Below, piece by piece: positions 43,945 to 54,543 of a DNA stretch of 64,000 nt. Source of the DNA: Phaeosaccion multiseriatum. Taxonomy: Eukaryota > Ochrophyta, other classes. Positions within the stretch are counted from its first letter, which is position 1. Every line of letters starts with the position of its first letter. The stretch spans positions 1,488,001-1,552,000 of the forward strand of contig OZ218957.1 of NCBI GenBank assembly GCA_965112735.1. The letters are read 5' to 3'. Under the pieces are notes generated by a model, which was not told the DNA's origin, did not search any database, and saw only the letters and a program-made list of their open reading frames with translations. Both the position numbers and the translations under genes were made by a program.

Positions 43945-44846
43945 CTAGTACCCGCCCCTTGTTCATCATGAAATTCATATTTTTTTCTTCAATCGCACTC
44001 ACTGCCTGTTGACCAAACGACCTGTTCGCCACTCCCACCTCGAGTGTCGTGTGCGTGAGCTCCCTGCTCCCTCCGACGTCAGTCACATCGCCATGATGAG
44101 TATGGGAGCCTGACAGCAAGAGAGCAGCCGAGCCTACGGCAGCCCAGCCTGATGGCCTCACAGCCTGACAGCCTCTCCTCCCCATCCCACAACCGAATCA
44201 TAGAATATGCAAGTGATCTAATCAAATCAAATCGGCAAGCTTGAGAGACTTGGCCACGAGCAAAGGCCCCTCCTCGTCAGTAGCTTTGACCCGGCTCATG
44301 CCTTCCGTGCTCCCGCCGCCTCCCTGCACAGCCAACACAACACACATGAATACATCCAGAGGGCAACAACAGCAGAGCAGAGCAGAGCAGAGCAGCAGCG
44401 AGGGCCCGGCGTAAGGGCGACAGGGCGCAGCTGCTTCACACGAGTCCGTGTGTACGGGTCACGTCAAGCACGGGGCAGAATGTTAGAAGTCGTGCTTTTG
44501 CTAGACTGATACCTATCCTCTGAATTCAGACCCCGCTAGGGAATTCACAGGATAGGTACCAGTCTAGCAAAAGTAGGACTTCTACCAAGAACACTCCCAG
44601 CATCCATCGTGGCAGTGGCAAGGCGTGAAAGTCACTCGCCCCATTACCCTCCTCCCTGTTGGCTTATTCCAACCCATAACCCCTTGGACAAGACTCGCAG
44701 ACACTTCCACCCCTCTCTCTCCTCGTCTATGCCCTCGGTCTTCCGCTGTCTCCTGCCCCAAGCCTCCGACCTCCAACACCCCCTAGCCCCCCCCCGACCC
44801 ACCCACACCCACCCACTCATCCACCCACCCACCATGGTACGATGGT
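43945..44846. other. Unique sequence between element M and finger gene copy 3
   Basis: About 900 bp with no supported gene. Contains a hairpin element (44484-44584), a (GCAGA)n run near 44370-44395 and pyrimidine-rich stretches after 44640. Similarity to the other finger-gene units begins at about 44847. Confidence 0.5.
44484..44584. mobile_element. Small TIR/hairpin element with TA flanks, about 100 bp
   Basis: Two 44-bp arms (44484-44527 and 44541-44584) are inverted repeats with four mismatches, around a 13-bp spacer. Each arm begins TAGAAGTC and includes CTTTTGCTAGACTG. TA at each edge could be a Tc1/mariner-like duplication. Only one copy in the window, so a plain hairpin remains possible. 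Confidence 0.55.
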
Positions 44847-44916
44847 GCAAGCCAAGCTTCACCCTGGCGAAGATACAGAGTTGTACGCAGGAGTTGAGCT
44901 GGACAGCTTCGCGTCA

Positions 44917-45687
44917 CTACATCCCCAGTCCCGAGGTATCAGCACCCGCACAAGCCCCTGCCACGCGCCCCACACGCACGCACGCTCGCAGCGCCTTCCG
45001 TCCCCGCCTCTTCTTCTCACTCGCCGCCACCATGCCCTCCTCCAGCACCTCCCACTCGTCCTGCTGCTTCTCGTCATCCTCATCACCCCCTCCTCCTCCT
45101 GAGCGATAGCGCTGGTAGGCAGACACAAAGCCTCGAATCGTGCTCTCCAGGCTGGTCCCCTTCCTCTTGGTGCGCACAGCGTAGTGGGGCAGCAGCAACA
45201 CCTTACTCTGGCCCACAGACACCACCACGCCATTCGACAGCTGCCTATCCTGGTGGCCCCAGCAGGCTATGGCAGCGTCGGCAGCAGCATCTTCCAGCTC
45301 TCTCCAAAGATCATTGGGAAGCTGAATCTCATCCCCGACATGAAGCCCCAGCCTCGCAAGCAAACCTCCTCCATCCCCATCCTCCTCCGCTGCTTCCTTC
45401 TCTTCCTCTTGCATCTCCCCTCCCTCAACTGAAGGGGGGAACTTCGCCCTCTTCCTTCCTCTCCTTTCGATGTCGGTGGCAGCTCCTCGCTTGGGTTTAG
45501 GCGTGCCCTGGGTTATCTTCCCCGTCTGCTCCGCTCCCTCCCCTTTCATTCGAGCATGACGCCAACACATTCCACCACATCCACCTTTTGCTTGCTTCTC
45601 ACACCCCTCCACAGTACACCTCTTAGGTATCCTCACAGCTCCATGCCTAACGCACAATCCTCCTTGGACCCGATGCTTCTCACACAC
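44917..45687 (-). CDS. C-terminal part of finger-repeat gene, copy 3
   Basis: 256 residues readable without a break, stop at 44917. Finger motifs CEKHRVQGGLCVRHG and CTVEGCEKQAKGGCGGMC, then the basic linker (KRGAATD, GRKRAKFPPS) and the same domain as copy 1 (LARLGLHVGDEIQLPN and VVVSVGQSKVLLLPHYAVR), a Gly run and the final basic segment KKRRGRKALRA. It is the best-preserved C-terminus of the three. The rest of its finger array lies beyond element D and is further cut by N, O, P, Q and E. Confidence 0.72.
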   Translation of the reverse strand: MCEKHRVQGGLCVRHGAVRIPKRCTVEGCEKQAKGGCGGMCWRHARMKGEGAEQTGKITQGTPKPKRGAATDIERRGRKRAKFPPSVEGGEMQEEEKEAAEEDGDGGGLLARLGLHVGDEIQLPNDLWRELEDAAADAAIACWGHQDRQLSNGVVVSVGQSKVLLLPHYAVRTKRKGTSLESTIRGFVSAYQRYRSGGGGGDEDDEKQQDEWEVLEEGMVAASEKKRRGRKALRACVRVGRVAGACAGADTSGLGM

Positions 45688-45727
45688 CCATAAGCTCTAA
45701 TATACTTCTCACACACCACACCCCATC
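45688..45727 (+). mobile_element. Micro-insertion: last 18-20 bp of the element 3' end
   Basis: CCATAAGCTCTAATATAC is the extreme 3' end of the retroelement. Here it sits alone between CTTCTCACACA (45677-45687) and CTTCTCACACA (about 45706-45716), just left of copy D. Confidence 0.75.
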
Positions 45728-45754
45728 TTTTTTTCTGCTTAAGACAGGGCCACC

Positions 45755-47905
45755 ATGGAAGGGGACGACAGGGGGGCCACGCGGCCCCCCGGAGCCCAGG
45801 AGACACCAGCAAACCTCACAGCAACCCAGCAGGAGCCACCTATGAGCCGCGATCAGCAGCGGCTCGAAAGAAGGGAGAGACGGGCAGCGGCAGCAGCAAT
45901 TCGCCAAACACCAGCACGGGAAGGCGTGCCCACCCCCATCACGGCTCCACCAGCGGCCGCAGCACCCCGCAACACCCTCCCGCAGGACCCACAGCTCCCA
46001 CCAGCACTCACGGAACCCACAGCAACAGCAGCGGAAGCCCACCCCCAGCAGCAGCAACCACAACCGATCTCAACGACACGGCAACAAACAGCACCAGCCG
46101 CCAGGAGATCTACCACGCCCGCCAGCGAGACAACAGGCCCTACAACAGCACCACCCCCCACAGCGACCAGCCCAGCACCCATGCAGCCAACCACGAGGCC
46201 AAGGGGACGAAGCAGGACCCCCCGAGCACGCAGCCCGGAAAGGCCAACCGCCACTTTCCGAGCCTCAGATCCAGCCCAAACCACCAACGCGTCAACTCAC
46301 AGAAACGCACACGGGATCACAGAGCAAATCGTCTCCATCCTCCAAGACGAATACGAAGACACCCACCTCACAGCCACGACCCCCATACGGCAACACCCGA
46401 ACCTCTTCTTCAACGAACAAGCGCCAGCATCCGCCAGCCGACGCATCAGCGCTGAGTTCGCAAGCCTAAACCTCACCGCGACGGAACTGACCCACCACAA
46501 CACGGCCGAGGCCATCGCCGACCTCGTACGACCACCCCCCACGACGCACGAGGAAGAGACAGCATCACTCGAAACAGACACGCATGGACACGCACCAACG
46601 ACATGGAGCAACACCATACGCCACCAGCGCGACGCGGCGCTCCCGCCTACCAACTCGCACTTCTATATGCCCCTCCTCAGACAAGCTCTAAGGAGCGGAG
46701 GCCCCCCCACCACCCCCGGAAGACCACATGGGGGAGGAGATTACCCCCTTGGATGGCAACAGATCGTAGAGGCCTATGCCCACACGCTCGCAGGCCAAGA
46801 GATCACCTCCAACGAGTTGGTCAACGACTACATCACCGCCTCACGACAGGAGGAACTCATCGCGGTATTACCCGACGTCCAAGCCATCGTTGAGCGCTAC
46901 GGCCACGCCCTACGCGACCACACCAACAACACCACCACCTCCCCCTTCGCCAACACCATGGCCACACCGTGGTGGGCGCCGGGGCAAGCCCTCGCCTTAC
47001 GCACGAGGCAGGCCCCCCGGGGAACCGCACCAGGACCGCCAACACCCCCCACCCACAGTGACACAACCACGCCACAGACGGACGACACCCACAACAACAC
47101 CACAGCGTACCGCAGGAACATTGACAACAACTACATCGCCACGGGAGTCCTCTGCAACTTCGAACAGTGCAATGACACCTTCGTCACGGTCGGCAGGTCC
47201 AGAGACCGCCTCAACAGGCACCAGTTGAGCCACCACCCCAACCGCGGCCGAGAGTGGGAACGATGGATGCGCGAACACCACCCCCAGGCCGCGTCAATCC
47301 TGTGGTACCGCGCCAACGGCCCACAGAGCGGACCACAGAACAGAACGTATCAGCTACGTGACTGTATACGTGGATGCGGCAACCTGGCCCACAGAAACTC
47401 CGGCAGATCCCTCCTCAGAAGCTTCCCGCAAGCAGGCCTACGGCAGCCCATATGCCACACATGCATACGAGCATACGAAGCAGCACACCTCCCGGCATCG
47501 TCAACCATCCCACCACGAGCTCGCAGCATGCCCCCACCGACAAGAGCAGGTGGGACAGACACTACACGGGAGCACGACCCGGAGGGAGAAGGGAGAGGAG
47601 AGCGAGCGGGACACAGGGGAGGGGGACGAGGAGACCGCGACGGAAGAGTAGTAGCAGGGGGGGAGAGGGCGAAAACAGCAGAGGCGGAGGAGAGCGCCCA
47701 GCACTGGCACGGGAAGCAGCGGCAGAAGGAGGGGAAGGGCAAGCAGAGGGAGGAGGTGACGAAGCAGAAGGAGGAGGCGACCCCACCAACAACGAGGAGC
47801 TACCCAACTGCCCGGTGTGTATGGAACCGCTCACTGGCCAAGCACAAGTCGCCATGCACGAAGACGAACATCACGTGCACAACCACTGCGCATTGGGAGT
47901 CATGA
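45755..47905 (+). CDS. Retroelement D ORF1
   Basis: 716 residues, same organisation and same end as ORF1 of copy A (Pro/Thr-rich start, C2H2-like CNFEQCNDTF..HQLSHH). It shares with copy A the missing A after G7 at 47657-47663, which separates it from the RING frame. Confidence 0.75.
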   Translation: MEGDDRGATRPPGAQETPANLTATQQEPPMSRDQQRLERRERRAAAAAIRQTPAREGVPTPITAPPAAAAPRNTLPQDPQLPPALTEPTATAAEAHPQQQQPQPISTTRQQTAPAARRSTTPASETTGPTTAPPPTATSPAPMQPTTRPRGRSRTPRARSPERPTATFRASDPAQTTNASTHRNAHGITEQIVSILQDEYEDTHLTATTPIRQHPNLFFNEQAPASASRRISAEFASLNLTATELTHHNTAEAIADLVRPPPTTHEEETASLETDTHGHAPTTWSNTIRHQRDAALPPTNSHFYMPLLRQALRSGGPPTTPGRPHGGGDYPLGWQQIVEAYAHTLAGQEITSNELVNDYITASRQEELIAVLPDVQAIVERYGHALRDHTNNTTTSPFANTMATPWWAPGQALALRTRQAPRGTAPGPPTPPTHSDTTTPQTDDTHNNTTAYRRNIDNNYIATGVLCNFEQCNDTFVTVGRSRDRLNRHQLSHHPNRGREWERWMREHHPQAASILWYRANGPQSGPQNRTYQLRDCIRGCGNLAHRNSGRSLLRSFPQAGLRQPICHTCIRAYEAAHLPASSTIPPRARSMPPPTRAGGTDTTREHDPEGEGRGERAGHRGGGRGDRDGRVVAGGERAKTAEAEESAQHWHGKQRQKEGKGKQREEVTKQKEEATPPTTRSYPTARCVWNRSLAKHKSPCTKTNITCTTTAHWES

Positions 47906-48906
47906 GCACGTACCCCAACCGCAACGACCACCTCTGCCCCTACTGCCGCAACCCCTGCTACCGGCACACGATCGAGCAGGCCATCACAGCACAAGGAGGG
48001 AGAGCTATGGGCCGCGCAAGGGATCGCCTAGCGAGGGAGCGCAGAGAGTCGCATCAGCAGCACGCGCAGGCCAGCCAAGGACGGCGCCGCCAGTCCCAGC
48101 CACCCCCCACCACCCGACACACACCCCCACCCCAACCTACCGCCCCCCCAGCCCCGATATGCTGCATATGCATGTCTGACGCGGACCCCCCTTTCATCGC
48201 ACCAACCACGGAGTGGCCAGTACGCACCCGACGCTGCCAACACACCGTTCACCCCGCGTGCCTCCTTCACCACCTGAACGACCAAGCCACACTGAGGAGA
48301 GCCAACCAGCAGCCCGTCATACCACCAGGCAACCTCCCCTGCCCCGCGCAAGGCTGCATGGCTGGCTACCAAGCTCAACGAGCCATCCCCGCCCTCAGGA
48401 CCATCCTCACCCAAGGCAACGCAGCATCGGCCTACCAAGGCCCCCTCAACGACCTCGAGAACGCCTATCTAGGCCCAGACCCAAACGAGGACCCGTCGCG
48501 TACGGCAACGCCCCAGCACACGACAGCAACGGCCAGGCTCAACCCGTACCAACCCACCACCCCCACGGGCAGAGGAGGAGGGCGAGGGCACGCGGAAGGA
48601 GGAGGAGGAGGAGGAGGAGCAATCGCAGCAGCGCCAAGTGGAGTAGAAGGACGAAGAGGAGGACGAGGGAGGGGGAAGGAAACGGACAAGGAGCAGCAGC
48701 AGAGAGGGGACCTCAGAGAGAAAGGGCAGGGGGAGATAGCACACGCACGCAAGGAACCACAGCAGCAGCAGCGAGACGAGGGGGAGGAGGACGGAGCAGA
48801 GGCCAAGGAGGTAGCGGCGGGGACGGAGGGGACGGAGAAGGGCCAGCCAACGACGATACACCCGAGGAAGGATGGCCCATGCAGCACCCAAACGTCCTCC
48901 GCCTAG
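47374..48906 (+). pseudogene. Retroelement D RING-finger frame, truncated by a 1-nt loss
   Basis: Both RING-like fingers are intact. Loss of one G in the run at 48671-48675 (six G in copies A, B and E) shifts the frame in the Gly-rich linker and ends it at 48906. The next block is in the frame opened at 48213. Confidence 0.7.
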
Positions 48907-51900
48907 GGGCCCTGGACCCGCAGGGTACCATCCTCTCAACACTCGTGTTTGAGACAGTAGCGCAGTGCAACCCCCGCCACGTAAGCTTGATTATCAGCTT
49001 ACAGCAAAGAGCGCTCAACAACTGGAACAGGGCGCTGAGGGCCCACAAGAACGGACCCACCGACGCCACCCTCCACACCCTTCTGGCATGGGATGTCTTC
49101 CACCACCTCCTCCCTGCCATGCTCTTCTCTAAAGACGGAGCCTACAGCCGCCAGCAGCGGATACAGATGGTCCTCGACCTCGACATCGCCCCACTCGCAC
49201 AAGCAGCGATAGCCACAGCACACGCACGCCGCCCACCACCCCCAGCACAGGCACAGACAGAGGAGCGACGGAGAGAAACCTGCGCCCACCTGCTCACCAA
49301 ACCCGGAGGCCTGCACAAGGCCGCGGCGAGGCTCAGCACAAAGAGCAGAGACGGCCACCTCCCTCCCACACACGAGACCTTTCGACGCCTCCAGCAAGCG
49401 CACGTCGACGAGAGCCTCGAAGAGATCAACACAGCAGCAACAGCAGCCAGGGAGTACGCCAGAACCCAGGTGCAGGAGCACCCCGAGAATGGCAACGACG
49501 TCACCAGAGAGGAGATCAGCACAGCCATGCTGCTGACCTACCGGAGGGTCAACTACTGGAAGGGCCAAGGAGCAGACGGGCGCAGGGCGAGCCACGTCAA
49601 GTACCCCCCGGACAGCCCCCAGGAGTACGCAATCGTGGAGGCTCTGACTGACACCTACGAGCTGCTCCGAACGGGGGACACTCCACTGCCTCCACAGCTC
49701 GCCAAACGGTGGTTCAGCACCAGCGCCGCAGCCCTCGGCGAGAAAGCGCGTCCTGTGACATCCCCCAACCTCTACCGCAGCCTCGTGGAGAGCTGTCACA
49801 TGAAGCTCATCGCGGACAGGGTGGGCCCAGAGCTCAGAAGCGCAGGACAGCTAGCGGTAGCGGTCAGAGGCGGAGGGGAAACACACGCCGCAGCAGCCCA
49901 GCTAGCGCACGATGCCGGCAAAACCGTCGTGCTGCATGACATCACCAAGGCCTACACCCGCGTGTCGCGTGCCAGAGGCGTCCTAGCCTCAGGCGCACTC
50001 CCTACCATCGACCCAGCAGGCATCAACTACGCCATCGCCAGCCTCTCCCACGCCTCCGCCCACAACGCCCTCACACCAGACGGCACCCAGACCATCCACC
50101 AGAGCTCCGGAGTCAACCAAGGAGCACCAGAAGGGCCTCTCATGTTCGCAGCCGCCATCCACCCAGTGCTGAAAGTTCAGAACACAGCCGACACCGCAGC
50201 GAACCGCCCCACCATCTCCGCCTACGCAGACGACCTCATGGACCAGCTGGAACCCGACGCACCCCTAGAGACCTACGCCCCACGCCATGCCCATCTCCAA
50301 GCCCAATTCCGAGGCTTGGGCCTCGAGTTCAACGAGAGGAAAACGGTTTACCTCATGGGCAAAGGCAAGCAGCCAACACAGGCTGACAGGGACCACGCCC
50401 AACGGCAGGGCGCCACACTTGCCACCGAGGGTACCGTGGTAGCCGGCATCCCCGTCGGCACGGAGGAGTACATCGAAGAGTACCTCCGCAACATCCTCGG
50501 CCAAGAAGACCCCAGGGGCTACCTCCAACTCGCCAAACACTGCAGCGAGTGGGACAACACCCAGGCGGCCACCCTCGTCCTCCTCCAATGCCTCCCAGCC
50601 AGGCTCACACACCTGGCGAGAGCCATTGACCCCTCCATCTTCCGACGCGCCCTCGGCAGCAGGGCAGACCGCACCAACAGGGCGACACTGGCCCACATCA
50701 TGCGCCTCCCCGATGCCCCCCCTCTGGAGCAGGCCGCAGATGCACAAGAGGAGCCATGGACGGAGACACAGCGCCTACAAATGCATACGGCACGGCGCTT
50801 CGGCGGCCTCGGCCTCACCAGCCTCCACGACATCGCCCCAGCAGCATACCTTGGCAACAAGATGCTCACCCTCCCCCCCCTGCTCAGCCGCACCGCACGC
50901 CGGGACGGCTCCCAAGAGAGCGCCCTACCGGACCAGCTGTTCACCAACGGAGCCCTCAAGAGCGTCGCCGACAGCGTCAACCTCCTGCACGAGGAGGGGG
51001 TCCCTGAGGCCCCCCTCATCCAAGCAGTGGGTCAGGCACAGTTCGACGAGGCCCGCTCACGCGTACTCGAGCCGCCTGACCACCAAGCCCAAGACACAGC
51101 GCGACGCAACGTGCGCAGGAGCCATCAGGCAGGCCGTCAACCGACCCACGGCGTCCAGAAGGCCCTCACCACCTTCATCCACAAACGCCGCCATGAGGAG
51201 CTGACGCAGAGCATCGCCACCATCGACGTCACACCGGCAGAGGCACAGAGGGGAGAGGAGACACAGGAAATTGCAACAGCCCGACTCCACTCACAGCGAG
51301 GAAGGGGCGCCATGGCCTTCCTCGGAGCGCTCCCCCACGGCCACAACACCATGGCCCCCGCAGAATGGACCATGGCCCTTCGTCGCAACCTCGGTGTCAA
51401 CACGCCATACGCGGACCCGCCCCCACCCTGCCTCGGCACAGGCTGCGCCCGCACGGCAAGCACCACCCACGCCACCATCTGCCCCCGCACCGGCCTCCAC
51501 AACCACACACACCACCTCCTCGTCAAGGCCTTCGGGAGGATGATGCACAGCGTGGGCATTGGAGGAGCACGTGTAGAGGACCAGACCTGCTTCGACGGCC
51601 CCACGGGCACCCGAGCAGGCCGAGACCTACGCATGGATCTGACCTATCCCGCAGGTAGCTTCCCGGGAGCGGACGCACCCCTGCGGAGAAACCTCCTCTG
51701 CGACATCACCGTCACCAACCCCACCGCCCCCACCCACGTGGGACGGGCCTCCACCACGCCAGGCCACGCAGCAGCCGCCGCCGAAGAGCGCAAGCGCATT
51801 CACTACCTGGGCAGTTTTCTGCCCGGGACTTCAACCCTGAAGTGCATTGCAATCGAGACGTACGGCAGACTGGGCCACCAAACGGACGAGCTCATCGAGG

Positions 51901-52127
51901 CGATGGCCATCCACAAGGCATCAAGAGGGCTCGGCCCCGCAGCGGCGGCAGCCACGGGCCCCATCAAGGGCCTCCTGCGCCAACAACTGTCCCTCGCCCT
52001 TCAACGCGCCCTCTCACAGCGGGAGATCAGGTATGGCACCCTCCTTCGAGCCACGATGACGCAGCACGAAGCAGCAGAAACCCTCGACTGGGGGCTCATG
52101 GGAGCCATCGACGGAGCGGCCGCCTGA
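48213..52127 (+). CDS. Retroelement D reverse transcriptase and endonuclease frame
   Basis: From about 48675 onward this 1304-residue frame is the true element protein: Gly-rich linker, RT with YADD, thumb/linker region in the same frame as copy A, CCHC-like motif and PD-(D/E)XK-type motifs to the stop at 52125-52127. The portion before 48675 is out of frame. This copy has the longest correctly framed RT-endonuclease region in the window. Confidence 0.85.
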   Translation: MASTHPTLPTHRSPRVPPSPPERPSHTEESQPAARHTTRQPPLPRARLHGWLPSSTSHPRPQDHPHPRQRSIGLPRPPQRPRERLSRPRPKRGPVAYGNAPAHDSNGQAQPVPTHHPHGQRRRARARGRRRRRRRSNRSSAKWSRRTKRRTREGEGNGQGAAAERGPQRERAGGDSTRTQGTTAAAARRGGGGRSRGQGGSGGDGGDGEGPANDDTPEEGWPMQHPNVLRLGALDPQGTILSTLVFETVAQCNPRHVSLIISLQQRALNNWNRALRAHKNGPTDATLHTLLAWDVFHHLLPAMLFSKDGAYSRQQRIQMVLDLDIAPLAQAAIATAHARRPPPPAQAQTEERRRETCAHLLTKPGGLHKAAARLSTKSRDGHLPPTHETFRRLQQAHVDESLEEINTAATAAREYARTQVQEHPENGNDVTREEISTAMLLTYRRVNYWKGQGADGRRASHVKYPPDSPQEYAIVEALTDTYELLRTGDTPLPPQLAKRWFSTSAAALGEKARPVTSPNLYRSLVESCHMKLIADRVGPELRSAGQLAVAVRGGGETHAAAAQLAHDAGKTVVLHDITKAYTRVSRARGVLASGALPTIDPAGINYAIASLSHASAHNALTPDGTQTIHQSSGVNQGAPEGPLMFAAAIHPVLKVQNTADTAANRPTISAYADDLMDQLEPDAPLETYAPRHAHLQAQFRGLGLEFNERKTVYLMGKGKQPTQADRDHAQRQGATLATEGTVVAGIPVGTEEYIEEYLRNILGQEDPRGYLQLAKHCSEWDNTQAATLVLLQCLPARLTHLARAIDPSIFRRALGSRADRTNRATLAHIMRLPDAPPLEQAADAQEEPWTETQRLQMHTARRFGGLGLTSLHDIAPAAYLGNKMLTLPPLLSRTARRDGSQESALPDQLFTNGALKSVADSVNLLHEEGVPEAPLIQAVGQAQFDEARSRVLEPPDHQAQDTARRNVRRSHQAGRQPTHGVQKALTTFIHKRRHEELTQSIATIDVTPAEAQRGEETQEIATARLHSQRGRGAMAFLGALPHGHNTMAPAEWTMALRRNLGVNTPYADPPPPCLGTGCARTASTTHATICPRTGLHNHTHHLLVKAFGRMMHSVGIGGARVEDQTCFDGPTGTRAGRDLRMDLTYPAGSFPGADAPLRRNLLCDITVTNPTAPTHVGRASTTPGHAAAAAEERKRIHYLGSFLPGTSTLKCIAIETYGRLGHQTDELIEAMAIHKASRGLGPAAAAATGPIKGLLRQQLSLALQRALSQREIRYGTLLRATMTQHEAAETLDWGLMGAIDGAAA

Positions 52128-52461
52128 GGAGCAGGAGTACACCAGCCAGCAGACAGCGAGACCATCAGCACACAGCATAGCAACCACAGTTAGTCACGCC
52201 TTGTCACCCGCACCACCCACAGTAGGATAGTTCACATATCACCTCCACCACCTCACTCCTTCCCACACCCCTTCATCTCCTCCTCCCCCCCTCACTCCCT
52301 TCCCATTCCCCATTATCCTCTACTCTACCACCCTTACCATCCTCTTCCCCTCCACATCACGCTCCATCAATACCACACATACACGCATCTACACATGGTT
52401 ACAACTTACCTCGAGCGCTCCAATACTGAGCCCATAAGCTCTAATATACATCTCACACCCC

Positions 52462-53016
52462 TCACACTGGGCCACCAAACGGACGAGCTCATCGAGGCGA
52501 TGGCCATCCACAAGGCATCAAGAGGGCTCGGCCCCGCAGCGGCGGCAGCCACGGGCCCCATCAAGGGCCTCCTGCGCCAACAACTGTCCCTCGCCCTTCA
52601 ACGCGCCCTCTCACAGCGGGAGATCAGGTATGGCACCCTCCTTCGAGCCACGATGACGCAGCACGAAGCAGCAGAAACCCTCGACTGGGGGCTCATGGGA
52701 GCCATCGACGGAGCGGCCGCCTGAGGAGCCGGAGTACACCAGCCAGCAGACAGCGAGACCATCAGCACACAGCATAGCAACCACAGTTAGTCACGCCTCA
52801 CATATCACCTCCACCACCTCACTCCTTCCCACACCCCTTCATCTCCTCCTCCCCCCTTCACTCCCTTCCCATTCCCCATTATCCTCTACTCTACCACCCT
52901 TACCATCCTCTTCCCCTCCACATCACGCTCCATCAATACCACACATACACGCATCTACACATGGTTACAACTTACCTCGAGCGCTCCAATACTGAGCCCA
53001 TAAGCTCTAATATACA
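52462..53016 (+). mobile_element. Non-LTR retrotransposon copy N, 5'-truncated, inserted next to D
   Basis: Starts at LGHQTDELIEAMAIHKA, in frame to the stop at 52722-52724. The 3' UTR lacks about 48 bp after GTTAGTCACGCC. Flanks TCTCACACCCC on both sides; no finger sequence between D and N. Confidence 0.87.
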
Positions 53017-53183
53017 TCTCACACCCCTCCACAGTACACCTCTTAGGTATCCTCACAGCTCCATGCCTAGTGCATAATCCTCCCTGCTGTGACTGCTTCT
53101 CACACCCCTCCACAGTACACCTCTTGACCACAGCTCCGTGCCTAGTGCACAATCCTCCTTGGATCGACTGATTCTCACACCCC
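53017..53183 (-). pseudogene. Two finger repeats of gene copy 3 between elements N and O
   Basis: Minus strand encodes GCENQSIQGGLCTRHG, CTVEGCEKQSQQGGLCTRHG and RIPKRCTVEGCE. Both fingers keep their ligands. Confidence 0.8.
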
Positions 53184-53362
53184 TTCATCTCCTCCTCCCC
53201 CCTTCACTCCCTTCCCATTCCCCATTATCCTCTACTCTACCACCCTTACCATCCTCTTCCCCTCCACCTCACGCTCCATCAATACCACACATACACGCAT
53301 CTACACATGGTTACAACTTACCTCGAGCGCTCCAATACTGAGCCCATAAGCTCTAATATACA
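53184..53362 (+). mobile_element. Non-LTR retrotransposon copy O, 3'-UTR-only fragment
   Basis: From TTCATCTCCTCC to CTAATATACA, about 180 bp. Flanks TCTCACACCCC on both sides. The left junction is ambiguous because CACACCCCTTCATC is also element sequence. Confidence 0.82.
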
Positions 53363-53448
53363 TCTCACACCCCTCCACAGTACACCTCTTGACCACAGCT
53401 CCGTGGCTACTGCACAATCCCCCCTGCTGTTGCTGCTTCTCACACCCC
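53363..53448 (-). pseudogene. Finger repeat of gene copy 3 between elements O and P
   Basis: Minus strand encodes CEKQQQQGGLCSSHGAV and RCTVEGCE. One finger with all ligands. Confidence 0.78.
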
Positions 53449-54382
53449 TCCTCGTCAAGGCCTTCGGGAGGATGATGCACAGCGTGGGCATTGGAGGAGC
53501 ACGTGTAGAGGACCAGACCTGCTTCGACGGCCCCACGGGCACCCGAGCAGGCCGAGACCTACGCATGGACCTGACCTATCCCGCAGGTAGCTTCCCGGGA
53601 GCGGACGCACCCCTGCGGAGAAACCTCCTCTGCGACATCACCGTCACCAACCCCACCGCCCCCACTCACGTGGGACGGGCCTCCACCACGCCAGGCCACG
53701 CAGCAGCCGCCGCCGAAGAACGCAAGCGCACCCACTACCTGGGCAGTTTTCTGCCCGGGACTTCAACCCTGAAGTGCATTGCAATCGAGACGTACGGCAG
53801 ACTGGGCCACCAAACGGACGAGCTCATCGAGGCGATGGCCATCCACAAGGCATCAAGAGGGCTCGGCCCCGCAGCGGCGGCAGCCACGGGCCCCATCAAG
53901 GGCCTCCTGCGCCAACAACTGTCCCTCGCCCTTCAACGCGCCCTCTCACAGCGGGAGATCAGGTATGGCACCCTCCTTCGAGCCACCATGACGCAGCACG
54001 AAGCAGCAGAAACCCTCGACTGGGGGCTCATGGGAGCCATCGACGGAGCGGCCGCCTGAGGAGCAGGAGTACACCAGCCAGCAGACAGCGAGACCATCAG
54101 CACACAGCATAGCAACCACAGTTAGTCACGCCTTGTCACCCGCACCACCCACAGTAGGCTAGTTCACATATCACCTCCACCACCTCACTCCTTCCCACAC
54201 CCCTTCATCTCCTCCTCCCCCCTTCACTCCCTTCCCATTCCCCATTATCCTCTACTCTACCACCCTTACCATCCTCTTCCCCTCCACCTCACGCTCCATC
54301 AATACCACACATACACGCATCTACACATGGTTACAACTTACCTCGAGCGCTCCAATACTGAGCCCATAAGCTCTAATATACA
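53449..54382 (+). mobile_element. Non-LTR retrotransposon copy P, 5'-truncated
   Basis: Begins at the codons LLVKAFGRMMHSVG in the endonuclease region. In-frame to stop at 54057-54059, full 3' UTR. Flanks TCTCACACCCCT on both sides. Groups with copies B, E and H (RTHYLGS). Confidence 0.88.
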
Positions 54383-54543
54383 TCTCACACCCCTCCACAG
54401 TACACGTCTTGACCACAGCTCCATGCCTCTTGCATAATCCTCCCTGCTGTGACTGCTTCTCACACCCCTCCACAGTACACGTCTTTCTCACAGCTCCGTG
54501 CCTAGAGCATAATCCTCCCTGCCTCGACTGCTTCTCACACCCC
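54383..54543 (-). pseudogene. Two finger repeats of gene copy 3 between elements P and Q
   Basis: Minus strand encodes GCEKQSRQGGLCSRHG, CTVEGCEKQSQQGGLCKRHG and TCTVEGCE. Confidence 0.8.

Larger units (their letters stand above)
45728..52450 (+). mobile_element. Non-LTR retrotransposon copy D, full length
   Basis: T run, CTGCTTAAGACAGGGCCACC, ATG at 45755, 3' end at 52450. Nearly identical to copy A over its full length. It differs in frame structure: C6 at 49604-49609 is intact, but one G is missing at 48671-48675. Element N follows at once after its right TCTCACACCCCT. Confidence 0.9.
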
